A DNA stretch of 64,000 nt from Xestospongia bergquistia (Eukaryota > Porifera > Demospongiae > Haplosclerida > Petrosiidae). Below, in pieces: positions 24,672-37,666 of this stretch. The notes beneath the pieces are model-generated. The model did no database searches. It was not told the DNA's origin and was given only the letters and a program-made list of their open reading frames with translations. The stretch spans positions 6,940,821 through 7,004,820 of the forward strand of contig OZ014417.1 of the NCBI GenBank assembly GCA_963965975.1, written 5' to 3'. The position numbers and the translations under genes are program-made. Every line of letters begins with the position of its first letter. The stretch's first letter is position 1.

Positions 24672-25880
24672 ATGATTTCTCATCTATTATTATACTTTGT
24701 ACTACTACTACTACAAGGAGGTAAATAAGTTTAAGCTTAATCTCTCAGTTTAATTTAAATTAAAAACACACCTAGTACTTGTAGATAATGTTTGTAAGGA
24801 AGGAGACCTTAGACACAACTCCACTGAAAGTAGTGTACTACTGATCTGTAGTGGACAAGTGTGGAGGTACATTTGTGCTAAACCTAATTCTAATCAATGG
24901 AGTGAAAATGAAGTTAAAGTGGCTTGTTATCAAATGGGAAAGTCATGGGAAGAAGGATCAGGTATTATAGTTGTACTAATTTCCTTAATTATATGTTTAA
25001 TCTCTACTCAGACATAGAATTAAAAACTACTTCTTGGAGTCATTTAAGCAACATTTATTCTAAAATGTTTTTTTGTTCTGGATTAGAAGAAAAACTCATA
25101 AACTGCTCAACTGATTATTACACATATAGTTGTTACTACCATGAACATAGTCATTACTATTATGCAACAGCTAATTGCATTAAAGGTATACTATATCGCC
25201 AATCAATCTTGTGCAAATATATACTTTTATAGCTAATCTGTCCTGTATATCTGGAAGTCTTTCATTAGTAGACAAAATTTTGAAAATCTGTGCATTTGGT
25301 CAATGGCACACACTCTGTGGTAATACTTGGACATTAGGTCAGGCAAAAGTAGCTTGTAGAAAACTGGGAAGAAATCCAATTGGTATGATAATCAACATTT
25401 GAAACTAGTAATTGTTCTAAAAGCAATGTTATATAGGAGCTATAAGCACATTTGTATCTAGTGAAGAGTTTGTTCCTATAATGAATGCTTATTTCATTTG
25501 CAATAGTACTGAGAATGACTTCAGAGAATGCACAATATATAGTAACTCAAGATGTGATATGAAGTCAAGTTTACTAAAACCAGGACTTACCTGTGGAGGT
25601 ATATTTTGACTATTTTAAAATTTCAAAAATATGACATGTATGGTTTCCTTCTTTAGTTAGCCCTCCTAAGAATCTATCGACTTGTTCACTGAACATCTCA
25701 GTCCAAATGCAATGGAATTATAATATGACAAATGATACAGTAAATTTTAATGTTTACTGTACTACTATAAAACAACAACAAAGGATAATATATTCTAAGA
25801 CAGTATTATATAATGATAACAATACTGTTAATACATCTATTACTGGTCTATTACCTAATACTACATACATTTTGTCTTAA
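24672..25880 (+). CDS. SRCR-FN3 receptor copy 1, truncated, probably secreted
   Basis: Exons 24672-24720, 24785-24961, 25012-25185, 25233-25382, 25437-25598 and 25657-25880 keep phase 1 throughout and encode 311 residues: a Leu-rich signal peptide, two SRCR domains of two exons each, and most of an FN3 domain. The FN3 exon stops after NTTY where its sequence jumps, at about 25868, into a copy of the region starting near 22847, so the last strands of FN3 and the membrane anchor are missing. The SRCR cysteines look complete. It may be a secreted protein or a recent pseudogene. It is more diverged from the rest than copies 2, 3, 6, 7 and 9 are from one another. Confidence 0.65.
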
Positions 25881-26396
25881 AATATAGGTCAATTTTATTG
25901 ACATTAGTTTTTGCCAACATGAAAACAATAAACTGTTTAATTTTAATTGATATTTTTAGTTCATTACAGTATCTGAGATTTGGTATTAATTGATTCAGTT
26001 TTATATTAAATATTATTAGACATTAAGATCACACTATCCTAACACATTCTTAGTTAAAGAAAGAACTTCAAAATGTGCTGTATTGATTTTTTCTAATGTG
26101 GTGTTTACCATAATCACACTGATGATCTGCCCACTAGTATTCATATATTAATGACTATTTCACAGTTTTTTAAGTACTTGAAGAGATGTTCTATGATACC
26201 AATAACAGTCACAAACTATAAAGTTGTGCAAGAGGACAATAGGGATAAGCCAGTACAGCTAATAAACATGAATAGGATGACTTGTGAGTGTTCATAATCT
26301 ATCTACAATACTATATCACCATTTTTGTCATTGTGATGATGTGTGATGTTTGCTATTATAGAGTGACACAGTACACCTCACCATCTATTAATTAGT

Positions 26397-26850
26397 GAAA
26401 TCATTAGAATCCTCTGTACAACTATTGTGGGAATAGAATATCAACATAATGAAAGATGCTTTCAGTTTCAATATATTCACTATACACTGTGATAATTATG
26501 AAGAACAACAGAGCTATTTAAATATGTGTCACATATGATAATAATATGTACTGTTAATACATCTATTACTGGTCTATCTATTACCTAATACTACATACAC
26601 ATGTTGTGTATTAGCAGTAACATCATATGGAGAGAGTGAACCAGTATGTCAAAATATATATCACTACCATTAATGATGAAAGTAATTTTATGGGAACTAT
26701 GTTTCTCTTTGTCAGGTACTGATACTGTTGTACTAGTAATACTTCATGTTTTACTAATGATATATCATGAATTAGTGGTTTATTTGTAGATATGTTTAAT
26801 TGTATAGTCATAATGGTAATAGTACTAACCCTAATAGTGACAATAAATAA
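26397..26850 (+). pseudogene. Decayed FN3 (type b) plus anchor relic
   Basis: Near copy of 23378-23830 with an extra in-frame stop (TGGGAATAG) and frameshifts. The end of the FN3 wording (NTTYTCCVLAVTSYGESEPVC) is still legible. Confidence 0.6.
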
Positions 26851-27354
26851 TAAGTATGAACAGATAGTTACATATACTTTAGTAATTCCACATGATCACT
26901 CATTTATTAATAATGTTTTATAGAAATCCACAGAAAGTAAACAATCCTACATACAAGCACTGACATAACTTCAAAACCATATTCTGGATAATTTGTGTAT
27001 ACAATCATCTCACAAGATACAATTGTAATACTATCAACTAGTCCAGTTGTACATTTGTTAATAATCAGAGTCATAATTCAAGTGATTAGTTAATCTCCTT
27101 ATAAAGTCCAACATATTCATTATTGCAAAATTGTGATCAATAACATGACCTTGTTATTAGACACATTTATATGAACTATGTGTCAATCTATTTATGATCA
27201 TAACATTTGTTGACTTTGTTTATCTTACCATGTTCACAGTTGATGTTTAATATATTTGTTGTTTATATTAGAACTAATTATAACATGAGGTAGATTCTGT
27301 CATTACATGATGTTATTGTATATCATATAACAAGTCTGATATCTGGTCTTTATT

Positions 27355-27830
27355 AATTAGTGAAAATACTAGAACCTCTTTACAACTAAAGTGGAAATAC
27401 AATACCGACATAATAAAATATCCTTTCAGTATCAATGTATTCATTGTACACTGTGATAACTGTGAAGAACAACAGAGCTATTATAAATCTGTGTCACTTA
27501 TGATAACAATATTGTTAATACATCTATTACTGGTCTATTACCTAATACTATATACACATGTTGTATTTTAGCAGTAACATCATATGGAGAGAGTGAACCA
27601 GTATGTCAAAATATCACTACTGTTAAAGAAAAAAGTGAGTTTTATGATGTAATTAAGTACTGTGTTCCTCTTTGTCAGGCACTGACAGTGATTATACTAG
27701 TAACACCTCATCTCTTACTAACACTATATCATGGGTTACTGATTTATTTACGGATATATTAAATTGTACACTCATAATGTTAATAATGCTGATCCTCATA
27801 GTGATAACGAAAGGAAAGTCATATAAATAA
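27355..27830 (+). pseudogene. Decayed FN3 (type b) plus intact-looking type III anchor exon
   Basis: FN3 remnant (ENTRTSLQLKWKYNTDIIKY onward) with a one-base loss before the NNNxxNTSITGLLPNT stretch. A 50 bp intron-like segment (GTGAGT to CTCTTTGTCAG) and an anchor exon follow. Read in the array's phase 1, the anchor gives a Ser/Thr-rich stem and a TM helix (TLIMLIMLILIVI) ending TKGKSYK. Confidence 0.6.
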
Positions 27831-28602
27831 ACAATAAGTATATACAGACAATCATATATACTTCACACTATCACTTGTTTATTAATAATACTTTATTTTA
27901 TATATAAATTCTTTATATATTAACACTTCACATGTGATATGTGTTGTATCTTGAATGTTTTGATCATTGTTACTAAATATTTTTAGTTGTCTACAATTAG
28001 AGATCAGTTCAACATATTTATTATCACAAAGTTGTGTTCAATAACATGACCTTTTTATTAGACACATTTATATGAACTATGTGTCAATCTATTTATGGCC
28101 ATAACGTTTGTTGACTTTGTTTGTCTTACCATGTATGCAGTTGATGTTGAATATAAATTATGTTTATATTAGAACTAATTATAACATGAGGTTGATTCTG
28201 TCATTACAAAATGTTATTGTTTATAATATAAAAAGTGCAGTAGTACTTTGATAATGATCTATGAAGTGTCTATTAAATTAATAAATATTGACAATCATGA
28301 ATACAATACTAAATGATTTTTATTTGCTTGTTTTGTTTCAATTTTGATAATCTAAAGATAAAAAATTAAGACAATTATCATTAAGGTATATTTATCTATC
28401 TGTCAACATTTGTTGACTTTATTATTCTCATGTGTACAGTGTGCAAAATTTGCTTATTGATGCTATGTTAAAACAACTGATGCATGAACTCATTAATACA
28501 TCATTATATATTTTGCATTAGTACGTATTGAAAGTGCCTTAACAAGTTTATTGTTTAAGTGTTAGCAATAAAAGGCAGCAGTTAAAGAAAAGTAACTTCA
28601 TT

Positions 28603-30109
28603 ATGATTTCTTGTCTATTTTTACTACTACTACTACGAGGAGGTAAGTAATTTGTAAGTTTAACCTCTCAGTTTAATTTAATAACACATCTAGTACTTGT
28701 AGATAGTAGTTGTAAGGAAGGAGAGCTTAGACACAACTCCACAAATAGTGATATAATACAGATCTGTAGTGAAAGCCAGTGGAAGTATATTTGTGCTAAA
28801 CCTAATGAATGGAGTGAAAATGAAGCTAGAGTGGCTTGTTATCAAATGGGAATGGTATGGGAAGAAGGTTCAGGTATTGTAGTTGTACTAATTTTCTTAA
28901 TTAAAATGTTTATTCTAGATCTCTACTCAGGCATAGAATTAATAAATTGGAATTATTTAGAAATATTTTATTCTAAAAGCCTTTCTTGTTCTGGATTAGA
29001 AGAAAAACTCATAAACTGTTCAATTGATGATTACTTAAATATCTGTAACTACTATGAAAATGGTCATTACTATTATTATGCAACAGCTAATTGTAATAAA
29101 GGTATACTATATCACTAATCAATCTTGTGCAAATATATATTTTTATAGCTAATCAGTCCTGTATATCTGGAAGACTTTCATTAGTAGACAAAATTTTGAA
29201 AATCTGTGTATTTGGTCAATGGCACACACTCTGTGGTAATACTTGGACATTAGGTCAGGCAATAGTAGCTTGTAGACAACTGGGAAGAAATCCAATTGGT
29301 ATAATTATCAACATTTGTAACTAGTAATTCTTTTAAAAACAATGTTATATAGGAGCTATAAGCACATTTGTATCTAGTGAAGAGTTTGTTCCTATAATGA
29401 ATGCTTATTTCATTTGCAATAGTATTGAGAATGACTTTAGAGAATGCACAATATATAGTAACTCAAAATGTGATATGAAGTCAAATTTACTGAAGCCAGG
29501 ACTTACCTGTGGAGGTATACTTTGACTACTTTCAAAAATATGACATGTATGGTTTCCTTCTTTAGTTAGCCCTCCTAAGAATCTATCGACTCATTCACTG
29601 AACATCTCAGTCCAAATACAATGGAATTATAATATTACAAATGATGCTGTAAATTTTAATGTTTACTGTACTACTATAAAACAACAACAACAAAGCACAA
29701 GATATTCTAAGACAGTATTATATAATGATAACAATACTGTTAATACATCTATTACTGGTCTATTACCTAATACTACATACACATGTTGTGTATTAGCAGT
29801 AGCATCATATGGAGAGAGTGAACCAGTATGTCAAAATATCACTACTACTAATATAACAAGTAATTAATATTATGTTTACATGTAAATCAGTTTATCTATC
29901 TCACTTGTTCTCCTACAATGACAGTGTATATTAATTCAACTACAAATGCTGATACAATCGCTACATTTACATTAATTGGTGTTATAGTTGCCAGTTTTAT
30001 TACTAGTAGTATTATTACTGCTATTACAATGACAGGAATGTTCTTGTACTGTCAAAGATCTATAAAGAATAAAGTAAAATCCACTACACAGAAACTGCAC
30101 CTCCTATGA
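28603..30109 (+). CDS. SRCR-FN3 receptor copy 2, type I anchor, frameshifted tail
   Basis: Exons 28603-28642, 28703-28873, 28931-29101, 29149-29298, 29353-29514, 29566-29859 and 29925-30109 join in phase 1 and encode 390 residues. Order: signal peptide MISCLFLLLLLRG; SRCR1 (SSCKEGELRHN to YATANCNK); SRCR2 (SCISGRLSLVDK, CRQLGRNPIG, LKPGLTCG); FN3 (SPPKNLSTHSLNISVQIQW to ITTTN); a TM helix; and a short basic tail. One base is missing after KVKSTT, so the tail ends KLHLL instead of reading on to the NPAYGPIYN end seen in copy 6. An additional in-frame stop further on confirms decay of that tail. The ectodomain is almost identical to copy 3, 3731 bp away, so the duplication is recent. The donor after FN3 is GTAATT; if unspliced, translation stops two codons later and gives a soluble form. 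Confidence 0.8.
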
Positions 30110-30639
30110 ATTGTGATGAAGTTAAAGCTCAAGGTTTCAATATTTAAGTTTCTGATAATCCAGCTTATGGTCCATCACCAATATATAATTAAAATGTCTT
30201 ATTTTTATGATAGATTTGATAATTTCAATTCTTATTTGTTATGCTGAATTCATTTGTTGATAGTATGCTAACATATTTATTCCTGACTTTGTGCAAAACT
30301 TTTAATATTATTTTTTAAATCTAGTTGTTAGGTCATTGTTTACATTTATTGCATGCTCAGCTTCCACAAAAATAAAGGTAACTTTAAAGGTAAGGTGATT
30401 TTAGAGGGAAAGGGTGTAGTATATACGCGTACATGATCTGTGGGGCATCTGCAAGAAATTCGTTGGCTACAACTATACATGTATAGAAGGATGGTTGGAT
30501 GCATAACTTTACAGTTTATAAATGAAAAACAGAGATGTTGATAGGATGAATGAACTATTCTTTTAAGATGATAAGTTTTACTCTACTGTTCTTTCTTGTA
30601 TTTCTAGTAAATTAAATTAAGTAATATTTTATTAAAAAT

Positions 30640-30800
30640 GTTGTATTAGGTTACAAATCCTTCTTAATGGATATGTTCTACCAAATTTGTGCATTTGTTC
30701 AATGGCAAACACTCTGTGGTAATGTTTGAACATTAACTCAGAGAAAGGAGGGAGCTTGTAGACAACTAGGAAGTAATCCAATTGATAAAAGCATCACATT
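30640..30800 (+). pseudogene. Relic SRCR2 first-half exon
   Basis: Still reads QWQTLCGN, then a stop where TWTL should be, then ACRQLGSNP. The conserved start of the SRCR exon and its acceptor are gone. Related relics are at 41515-41670 and 45240-45390. Confidence 0.6.
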
Positions 30801-31085
30801 ATTTTGATATATGATCACAGGGGTTAAAATATTCTAGAAAGCAGAAACACCAGATGTTTCATTCCTGTGTTTGATATGTTTTTCATTTTACTAGAGAAAA
30901 GAGCTCTTTTAAAGACTACCCAGCTGGCAGATTCTTTATTACTGATATAATATACATCTCAATTTCAAAAAACAGGAATAAATTATGAAGTTAAGTGTAC
31001 TCATATTAATACTAATTTAATATAATCATTTATTATGGCTGTGATGACTTTGGTATTTACCATTATATAGTAACCTAGGATATCT

Positions 31086-31568
31086 GGTCATTAATTAGTG
31101 AAAATACTAGAACCTCTTTACAACTAAAGTGGAAATACAATACCGACATAATAAAATATTCTTTCAGTTTCAATGTATTCATTGTACACTGCGATAACTG
31201 TGAAGAACAATAGAGCTATTATAAATCTGTGTCACATATGATAACAATATTGTTACTACATCTATTACTGGTCTATTACCTAATACTACATACACATCTT
31301 GTGTATTAGTAGTAACATCATATGGAGAGAGTGAACCAGTATGTCAAAATATCACTACTGTTAAAGAAAAAAGTGAGTTTTATGATGTAATTAAGTACTG
31401 TGTTCCTCTTTGTCAGGCACTGACAGTGATTATACTAGTAACACCTCATCTCTTACTAACACTATATCATGGGTTACTGATTTATTTATGGATATATTAA
31501 ATTGTACACTCATAATGTTAATAATGCTGATCCTCATAGTGATAACGAAAGGAAAGTCATATAAATAA
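31086..31568 (+). pseudogene. Decayed FN3 (type b) plus type III anchor
   Basis: Near-identical to 27355-27830 with the same one-base loss, plus an extra in-frame stop (GAACAATAG). The anchor exon remains open. Confidence 0.6.
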
Positions 31569-32333
31569 ACAATAAGTATATACAGACAATCATATATACT
31601 TCACACTATCACTTGTTTATTAATAATACTTTATTTTATATATAAATTCTTTATATATTAACACTTCACATGTGATATGTGTTGTATCTTGAATGTTTTG
31701 ATCATTGTTACTAAATATTTTTAGTTGTCTACAATTAGAGATCAGTTCAACATATTTATTATCACAAAGTTGTGTTCAATAACATGACCTTTTTATTAGA
31801 CACATTTATATGAACTATGTGTCAATGTATTTATGGTCATAGCGTTTGTTGACTTTGTTTGTCTTACCATGTATGCAGTTGATGTTGAATATAAATTATG
31901 TTTATATAAGAACTAATTATAACATGAGGTTGATTCTGTCATTACAAAATGTTATTGTTTATCATATAAAAAGTGCAGTAGTACTATGATAATGATCTAT
32001 GAAGTGTCTATTAAAGTAATAAATATTGACAATCATGAATACAATGCTAAATGATTTTTTATTTGCTTGTTTTGTTTCAATTTTGATAATCTAAAGATAA
32101 AAAATTAAGACAATTATCATTAAGGTATATTTATCTATCTGTCAACATTTGTTGACTTTATTATTCTCATGTGTACAGTGTGCAAAATTTGCTTATTGAT
32201 GCTATGTTAAAACAACTGATGTATGAACTCATTATTACATCATTGTATATTTTGCATTAGTACGTATTGAAAGTTCCTTAACAAGTTTAGTGTTTAAGTG
32301 TTCAGGAAGCAGTTAAAGAAAAGTAACTTCATT

Positions 32334-34234
32334 ATGATTTCTTGTCTATTTTTACTACTACTACTACGAGGAGGTAAGTAATTTGTAAGTTTAACCTCTC
32401 AGTTTAATTTAATAACACATCTAGTACTTGTAGATAGTAGTTGTAAGGAAGGAGAGCTTAGACACAACTCCACAAATAGTGATATAATACAGATCTGTAG
32501 TGAAAGCCAGTGGAAGTATATTTGTGCTAAACCTAATGAATGGAGTGAAAATGAAGCTAGAGTGGCTTGTTATCAAATGGGAATGGTATGGGAAGAAGGT
32601 TCAGGTATTGTAGTTGTACTAATTTTCTTAATTAAAATGTTTATTCTAGATCTCTACTCAGGCATAGAATTAATAACTTGGAATTATTTAGAAATATTTT
32701 ATTCTAAAAGCCTTTCTTGTTCTGGATTAGAAGAAAAACTCATAAACTGTTCAATTGATGATTACTTAAATATCTGTAACTACTATGAAAATGGTCATTA
32801 CTATTATTATGCAACAGCTAATTGTAATAAAGGTATACTATATCACTAATCAATCTTGTGCAAATATATATTTTTATAGCTAATCAGTCCTGTATATCTG
32901 GAAGACTTTCATTAGTAGACAAAATTTTGAAAATCTGTGTATTTGGTCAATGGCACACACTCTGTGGTAATACTTGGACATTAGGTCAGGCAATAGTAGC
33001 TTGTAGACAACTGGGAAGAAATCCAATTGGTATAATTATCAACATTTGTAACTAGTAATTCTTTTAAAAACAATGTTATATAGGAGCTATAAGCACATTT
33101 GTATCTAGTGAAGAGTTTGTTCCTATAATGAATGCTTATTTCATTTGCAATAGTATTGAGAATGACTTTAGAGAATGCACAATATATAGTAACTCAAGAT
33201 GTGATATGAAGTCAAGTTTACTAAAACCAGGACTTACCTGTGGAGGTATATTTTGACTATTTTAAAATTTCAAAAATATGACATGTATGTTTTCCTTCTT
33301 TAGTTAGCCCTCCTAAGAATCTATCGACTCATTCACTGAACATCTCAGTCCAAATACAATGGAATTATAATATGACAAATGACACAGTAAATTTCAATGT
33401 TTACTGTACTACTATAAAACAACAACAACAAAGCACAAGATATTCTAAGACAGTATTATATAATGATAACAATACTGTTAATACATCTATTACTGGTCTA
33501 TTACCTAATACTACATACACATGTTGTGTATTAGCAGTAACATTATATGGAAAGAGTAAACCAGTATGTCAAAATATCACTACTACTAATGTAACTACTA
33601 ATGTAACAAGTAAGTTTGCTTTATAAATATGTGATATATATAGCACAGAACAAAATGACATGATTACTTAATGTAATAATCTTGTTTCCTAAAAACAGCA
33701 TATACAAATACCTCCTCCTATTGTAGGTAATTTATCTAGTAGTGCACGTGGTGCTTTATGGCCATGGGTTGGTGGTATCCTGGTCGGTGTAGTGAATGGT
33801 GTTCTTGTGATGATGATAGTGTGGGTGATAGTGACAGTAGTTTGCAAGAAGAAGTCACTAGTTGATAGGAAAAGAAACAAAGAAAGGTTTTGTGTGACCA
33901 CTATTATTAAACATTTGTCAATTATATTTTTAGATCACATAATGATGGGCAACAACTAAACATGGGACACCTTGATAAGCGATCATATGACCAAGTCATC
34001 ATACAGAATACACAATCCAATGGTAACACTCAATACACAGAACTTCCTGAGGCTCAGTACTTAATTCCTGTAAATATAATGTCAAAAACAGTCACTAGTA
34101 ATTCACAACTCAATGATACCAGTGGTGATGTTCCTTATTTTATTTATCAAGATGATATTCAAATGGAAGGAATGTACTCAGCTAATAATGAACAAGTTAG
34201 AGAAAGTCTGTATGATCATCTCGAAAGGGATTGA
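32334..34234 (+). CDS. SRCR-FN3 receptor copy 3, type II anchor and long tail, intact
   Basis: Exons 32334-32373, 32434-32604, 32662-32832, 32880-33029, 33084-33245, 33304-33609, 33727-33886 and 33934-34234 join in phase and encode 486 residues. Signal peptide, SRCR1, SRCR2 and FN3 match copy 2 almost exactly, but the anchor differs: a Gly-rich juxtamembrane stretch (ALWPWVGGILVGVV), a TM helix (GVLVMMIVWVIVTVV), a basic stop-transfer (CKKKSLVDRKRNKER) and a cytoplasmic tail of about 100 residues. The tail has tyrosines at RSYDQVI, EAQYLIPV, DVPYFI and ESLYDHL; the last fits an ITIM-like pattern. An AATAAA lies near 34277. Function is not shown; SRCR plus FN3 receptors usually bind ligands at the cell surface. 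Confidence 0.88.
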
Positions 34235-35152
34235 GAAATAATACATGAAATGAAATCAAATTGATGTATTACTGATAAATAAATTGTTGATTTTACTTGT
34301 ATAATCGTGCTATTCTTTAAATCAATGAAATGTATAACTAAATTTAGTATATTTATACATAACACTGACACATAGCATCTTTTTAACTTGAATTAGTAAC
34401 TTGAGTTTATATTCTGTAATACTTATTAGCTGATTCACCAGTTTTTTTGTTATTGTGTTTACTAAGAACTGATTATAATTTTATCAAAGAAATACCTTTT
34501 ATGTTTGAGCATTACTCTGTAAATGTTCATCAGTTGTTTTAACAAAGCAAATTGTAGTTTACATCAGTGGATTACTATAGAATCTAGAGTTTATTTGAGT
34601 TACTCACAGTATAATTTGTTGGTATGTTATATTACAAAGCAACAAATTACACAGCAAGTAATTCACATGAATTTTGAATTCCATTGAATTGCACCAATGT
34701 AATTTTCAAATTATTTAGTTAAAGTAATATATTGTTTTTTACAGTAATAGTAATCAAATGGTATTTGATTTAAAAAGAAAAATGAATTAGTATAAATTTG
34801 TCTGCAATTATTATAATTATCATTGTTGTATTAGCATAATGGCACTTGGTAATGTGTAAAGTATAACTCAGATTACATTTCCTGATATGGACAAACAAAT
34901 GTTTTTATTTCTATAAATATTTATTTATGGTCACACAAGTCATAATTAAAACAGTAATTGTTGACTTAAGTATGCACAGTGGGTATTCGATAATTGATGT
35001 TTACTTTCAAACTGACTAATATAGACATTATATATCATTTATCTATTATGTAATGTTTGTACAATTTTATTTATATGAATTTAAATCTGTCACTGCTTTA
35101 GAGAATTTGCTGGTGACGTGTACAAGTAACAGTTTTAGACAAACAGCTCATA
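34235..35152 (+). other. Spacer between copies 3 and 4
   Basis: 3' UTR of copy 3 followed by AT-rich sequence with no coding exon. It is duplicated with high identity at 54554-55455 and partly at 50006-50545. It differs from the conserved block that precedes the other receptor copies, so the type B copies (4, 8, 10) have their own upstream sequence. Confidence 0.55.
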
Positions 35153-36157
35153 ATGATCATCAGATTTTTCATTTTTCTTATTCTTCTTTTATGAGGAGAT
35201 AATGATTATAGTTATAAGTCATATATGCTTCTCATTTTTAAAGATTCTCACTATTAGCACTTGCAAATGGAAATAGCCACATTTGTAATTCTAATGAAGT
35301 GGGAGCCCTCAAATATGACCACTCAAACAGTCATATTCTACAAATCTGTACAGGAATTCAATGGCAATACATATGTGCTAAGTCTAACTCTACCTTTTGG
35401 AGTGAAAATGAAGCTAGAATGGCTTGTTATCAAATGGTAATGTCATGGGAAGAAGGGTCAGGTAATACTAATTGAAATTATTAAGTTACTTTGAGTTTCT
35501 TCTTTGATTTAGAATTGAGAACTAATGTCTCTAATTCATTGAACAATTATAATAAAACCTTTGCCTGTTCAGGTGTAGAAGAAAGACTTATAGATTGTTT
35601 AGCTAATGATTATTATGATTGTTACTTTGGTCCATACTATTATGCAACAATTCACTGCATTCCAGGTATATTCTATTATAAATAATTGTTATTATCATTA
35701 ATTAATGGTTACCCCATCTTGTAAATCTGGAAATTTCACAGTAGAAGACAAAACTTGTAGAATCTGTCTTTTTGGTCAATGGTACATACTCAGTGATAAT
35801 AATCTCAGATATTGTCCAGTAAAACTGTACTCATCCTATGATAAATATTTATTAAAAACAGGACTAATTTGTAAAGGTATTACTCAGCTCAATAATACAA
35901 TACAGTTAGTTTACTTCTATAAATAACACTCCTAAAAATCTACTGGTTCATTTACTAAACTCATCATCATCAGTACAAATACAATGGAATTATAATATGA
36001 CAAATGACACAGTACATTTTAATGTTTACTGTACTAGTATAAAACAACAACAACAAAGCACAAGATATTCTAAGACAGTGTTATATAATGATAACAATAC
36101 TATTAATACATCTATTACTGGTCTATTACCTAATACTACATACACATGTTGTGTATT
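35153..36157 (+). pseudogene. SRCR-FN3 receptor copy 4 (type B), pseudogene
   Basis: The start exon (35153) has an in-frame TGA and no donor (GATAAT where copy 8 has GGTAAG). SRCR1 exons 35258-35461 and 35513-35665 are open (ICNSNEVGALKYDHSN; FACSGVEERLIDC). The SRCR2 segment (about 35707-35875) lacks its acceptor. It is shortened, because the CRQLG core is missing and the text jumps from NNLRYC to KTGLICKG. The FN3 exon lost its acceptor (ATAAATAAC where copy 10 has ATAGATAAC) and breaks off after TCCVL at an RNFT-derived insert. SRCR1 wording differs clearly from the main copies, so copies 4, 8 and 10 form a separate subfamily. Confidence 0.75.
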
Positions 36158-36381
36158 AGACTTATTTATACTAGTCAGATTCTTATATTGATATCTTTCT
36201 CTGATTACACTTATTTATACTAGTCAGATTCTTATATTGATATCTTTCTCTGATTTTCCTACCTTTTTCTTATCTTCATCACCATATTATTTCATTGTAT
36301 CATAATTATAATTATAGTGGTCACTATTATATGATGTACTATTGTCTATTGTGTAATAATAATACACTTCAACAACAAAAT
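36157..36381 (+). repeat. Captured RNFT 3' UTR fragment with a 50-bp tandem duplication
   Basis: Matches RNFT 3' sequence 22334-22504. Its first 50 bp (ACTTATTTATACTAGTC onward) are present twice in tandem. It interrupts the FN3 exon of copy 4. The sequence after it resumes inside a type b FN3 relic. Confidence 0.8.
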
Positions 36382-36740
36382 TTAACTATACACTGTGATA
36401 ACTGTGAAGAAAAATAGAGCTATTATAAATCTATGTCACATATGATAGCAATATTGTTAATACATCTATTACTGGTCTATTACCTAATACTACATACACA
36501 TGTTGTGTATTAGTTGTAACATCATATGGAGAGAGTGAATATCACTACCAGTAATTATGAAAGTAAATTTTATGGTATAATTAAGTACTGTGTTCCTCTT
36601 TGTCAGTTACTGTTACTCATTGTGGTAACACATCATCTTTTACTAATGAATTTGTTGTTTATTTGTGGATATGGTAAACTGTATAGTGCTAACATTCATG
36701 ATAATAATGAGATGAAAAGTCATAGGTCAGAATAAGATAA
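36382..36740 (+). pseudogene. Decayed FN3 (type b) plus anchor relic
   Basis: Remnant of FN3 (GLLPNTTYTCCVLVVTSYGE) with stops and a deletion before the end, then a damaged anchor after TTCCTCTTTGTCAG. Duplicated at 56912-57120. Confidence 0.55.
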
Positions 36741-37666
36741 ATAACATGTATTATACATGACAGACGGTCATATGTACTTCACATTATCAGTCAATAAATA
36801 TTATACTAAATACAGTATTTGTTGTTTTGTTTTGGCTCAAAGTTTACATATTAATACTTCACATGTGATATGTGTTGTGTATTAAATTTAGATTATTGTT
36901 GCTAAATTAATAGTTTGTCTAAAATTATAGAACATTTCAACATATTTGTTATTGCAAAGTTGTGCTTAATAACATGACTTTTTATTAGACACATTTACAT
37001 AAACTATATGTCAATCTACATATTATAGTCATTGACTTTGTTTATCTTACCATGTATACAGTTGATGTTTAATATAATTGATGTTTATATTAGAACTAAT
37101 TATAATGTGAGGTTGATTCTGTCATTACAAGATGTTATTATTTGTCATATAACAAGTTCATCAGTACTTTGATATTGACCTATGAAGTGTCTATTAAAGT
37201 AATAAGTATTGACAATACATAAATGATTTTTCTATTTTCTTGTTTTGCTTCAATTTTAATACTTTCACATAAACTCATTTGAGTATTGATCATCTTAAAA
37301 TAAAAAAAATGAGACAATTATCACAAAGTTACATAGATAATATCTATCATAATATTAATCAACTGGTTAATGTATTTATATAACTCTAATCAATGGCATG
37401 TACATGACAAATTAAAGTGCTTAGATTGTTCATTGTGTACATTAATTTTATAACTGTATTGTTTGCATAGCTCAGTTTATGGTCATAAGTAAACTAACAT
37501 TTACTGACTTTATTAATCCCATGTGTATGCAGTGAGAATTTACTTTACAGCTGATATATGAAGTCATTATTACATCATTATATTTTTTGTTAATACATAT
37601 TAAAAGTGACTTAACTAGTTTGTTGTTTAAGTTTAAAGGCAGGAATTAAAGAAAAGCAAGTTCATT
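36741..37666 (+). other. Spacer between copies 4 and 5
   Basis: No coding exon. Includes a diverged version of the conserved upstream block (about 36920-37666). Duplicated at about 57165-58104. Confidence 0.55.

Larger units (their letters stand above)
25868..28602 (+). other. Array spacer between copies 1 and 2
   Basis: Contains two decayed FN3 (type b) plus type III anchor relics (26397-26850 and 27355-27830) and then the conserved upstream block (about 27990-28602) leading to the copy 2 start exon. The stretch 25870-26960 is a duplicate of 22847-23960. Confidence 0.6.
30110..32333 (+). other. Array spacer between copies 2 and 3
   Basis: Holds the lost NPAY tail wording (to about 30192), a relic SRCR exon (30640-30800), a decayed FN3 plus type III anchor (31086-31568) and the conserved upstream block (about 31720-32333). 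The last 950 bp closely repeat 27650-28602. Confidence 0.6.
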
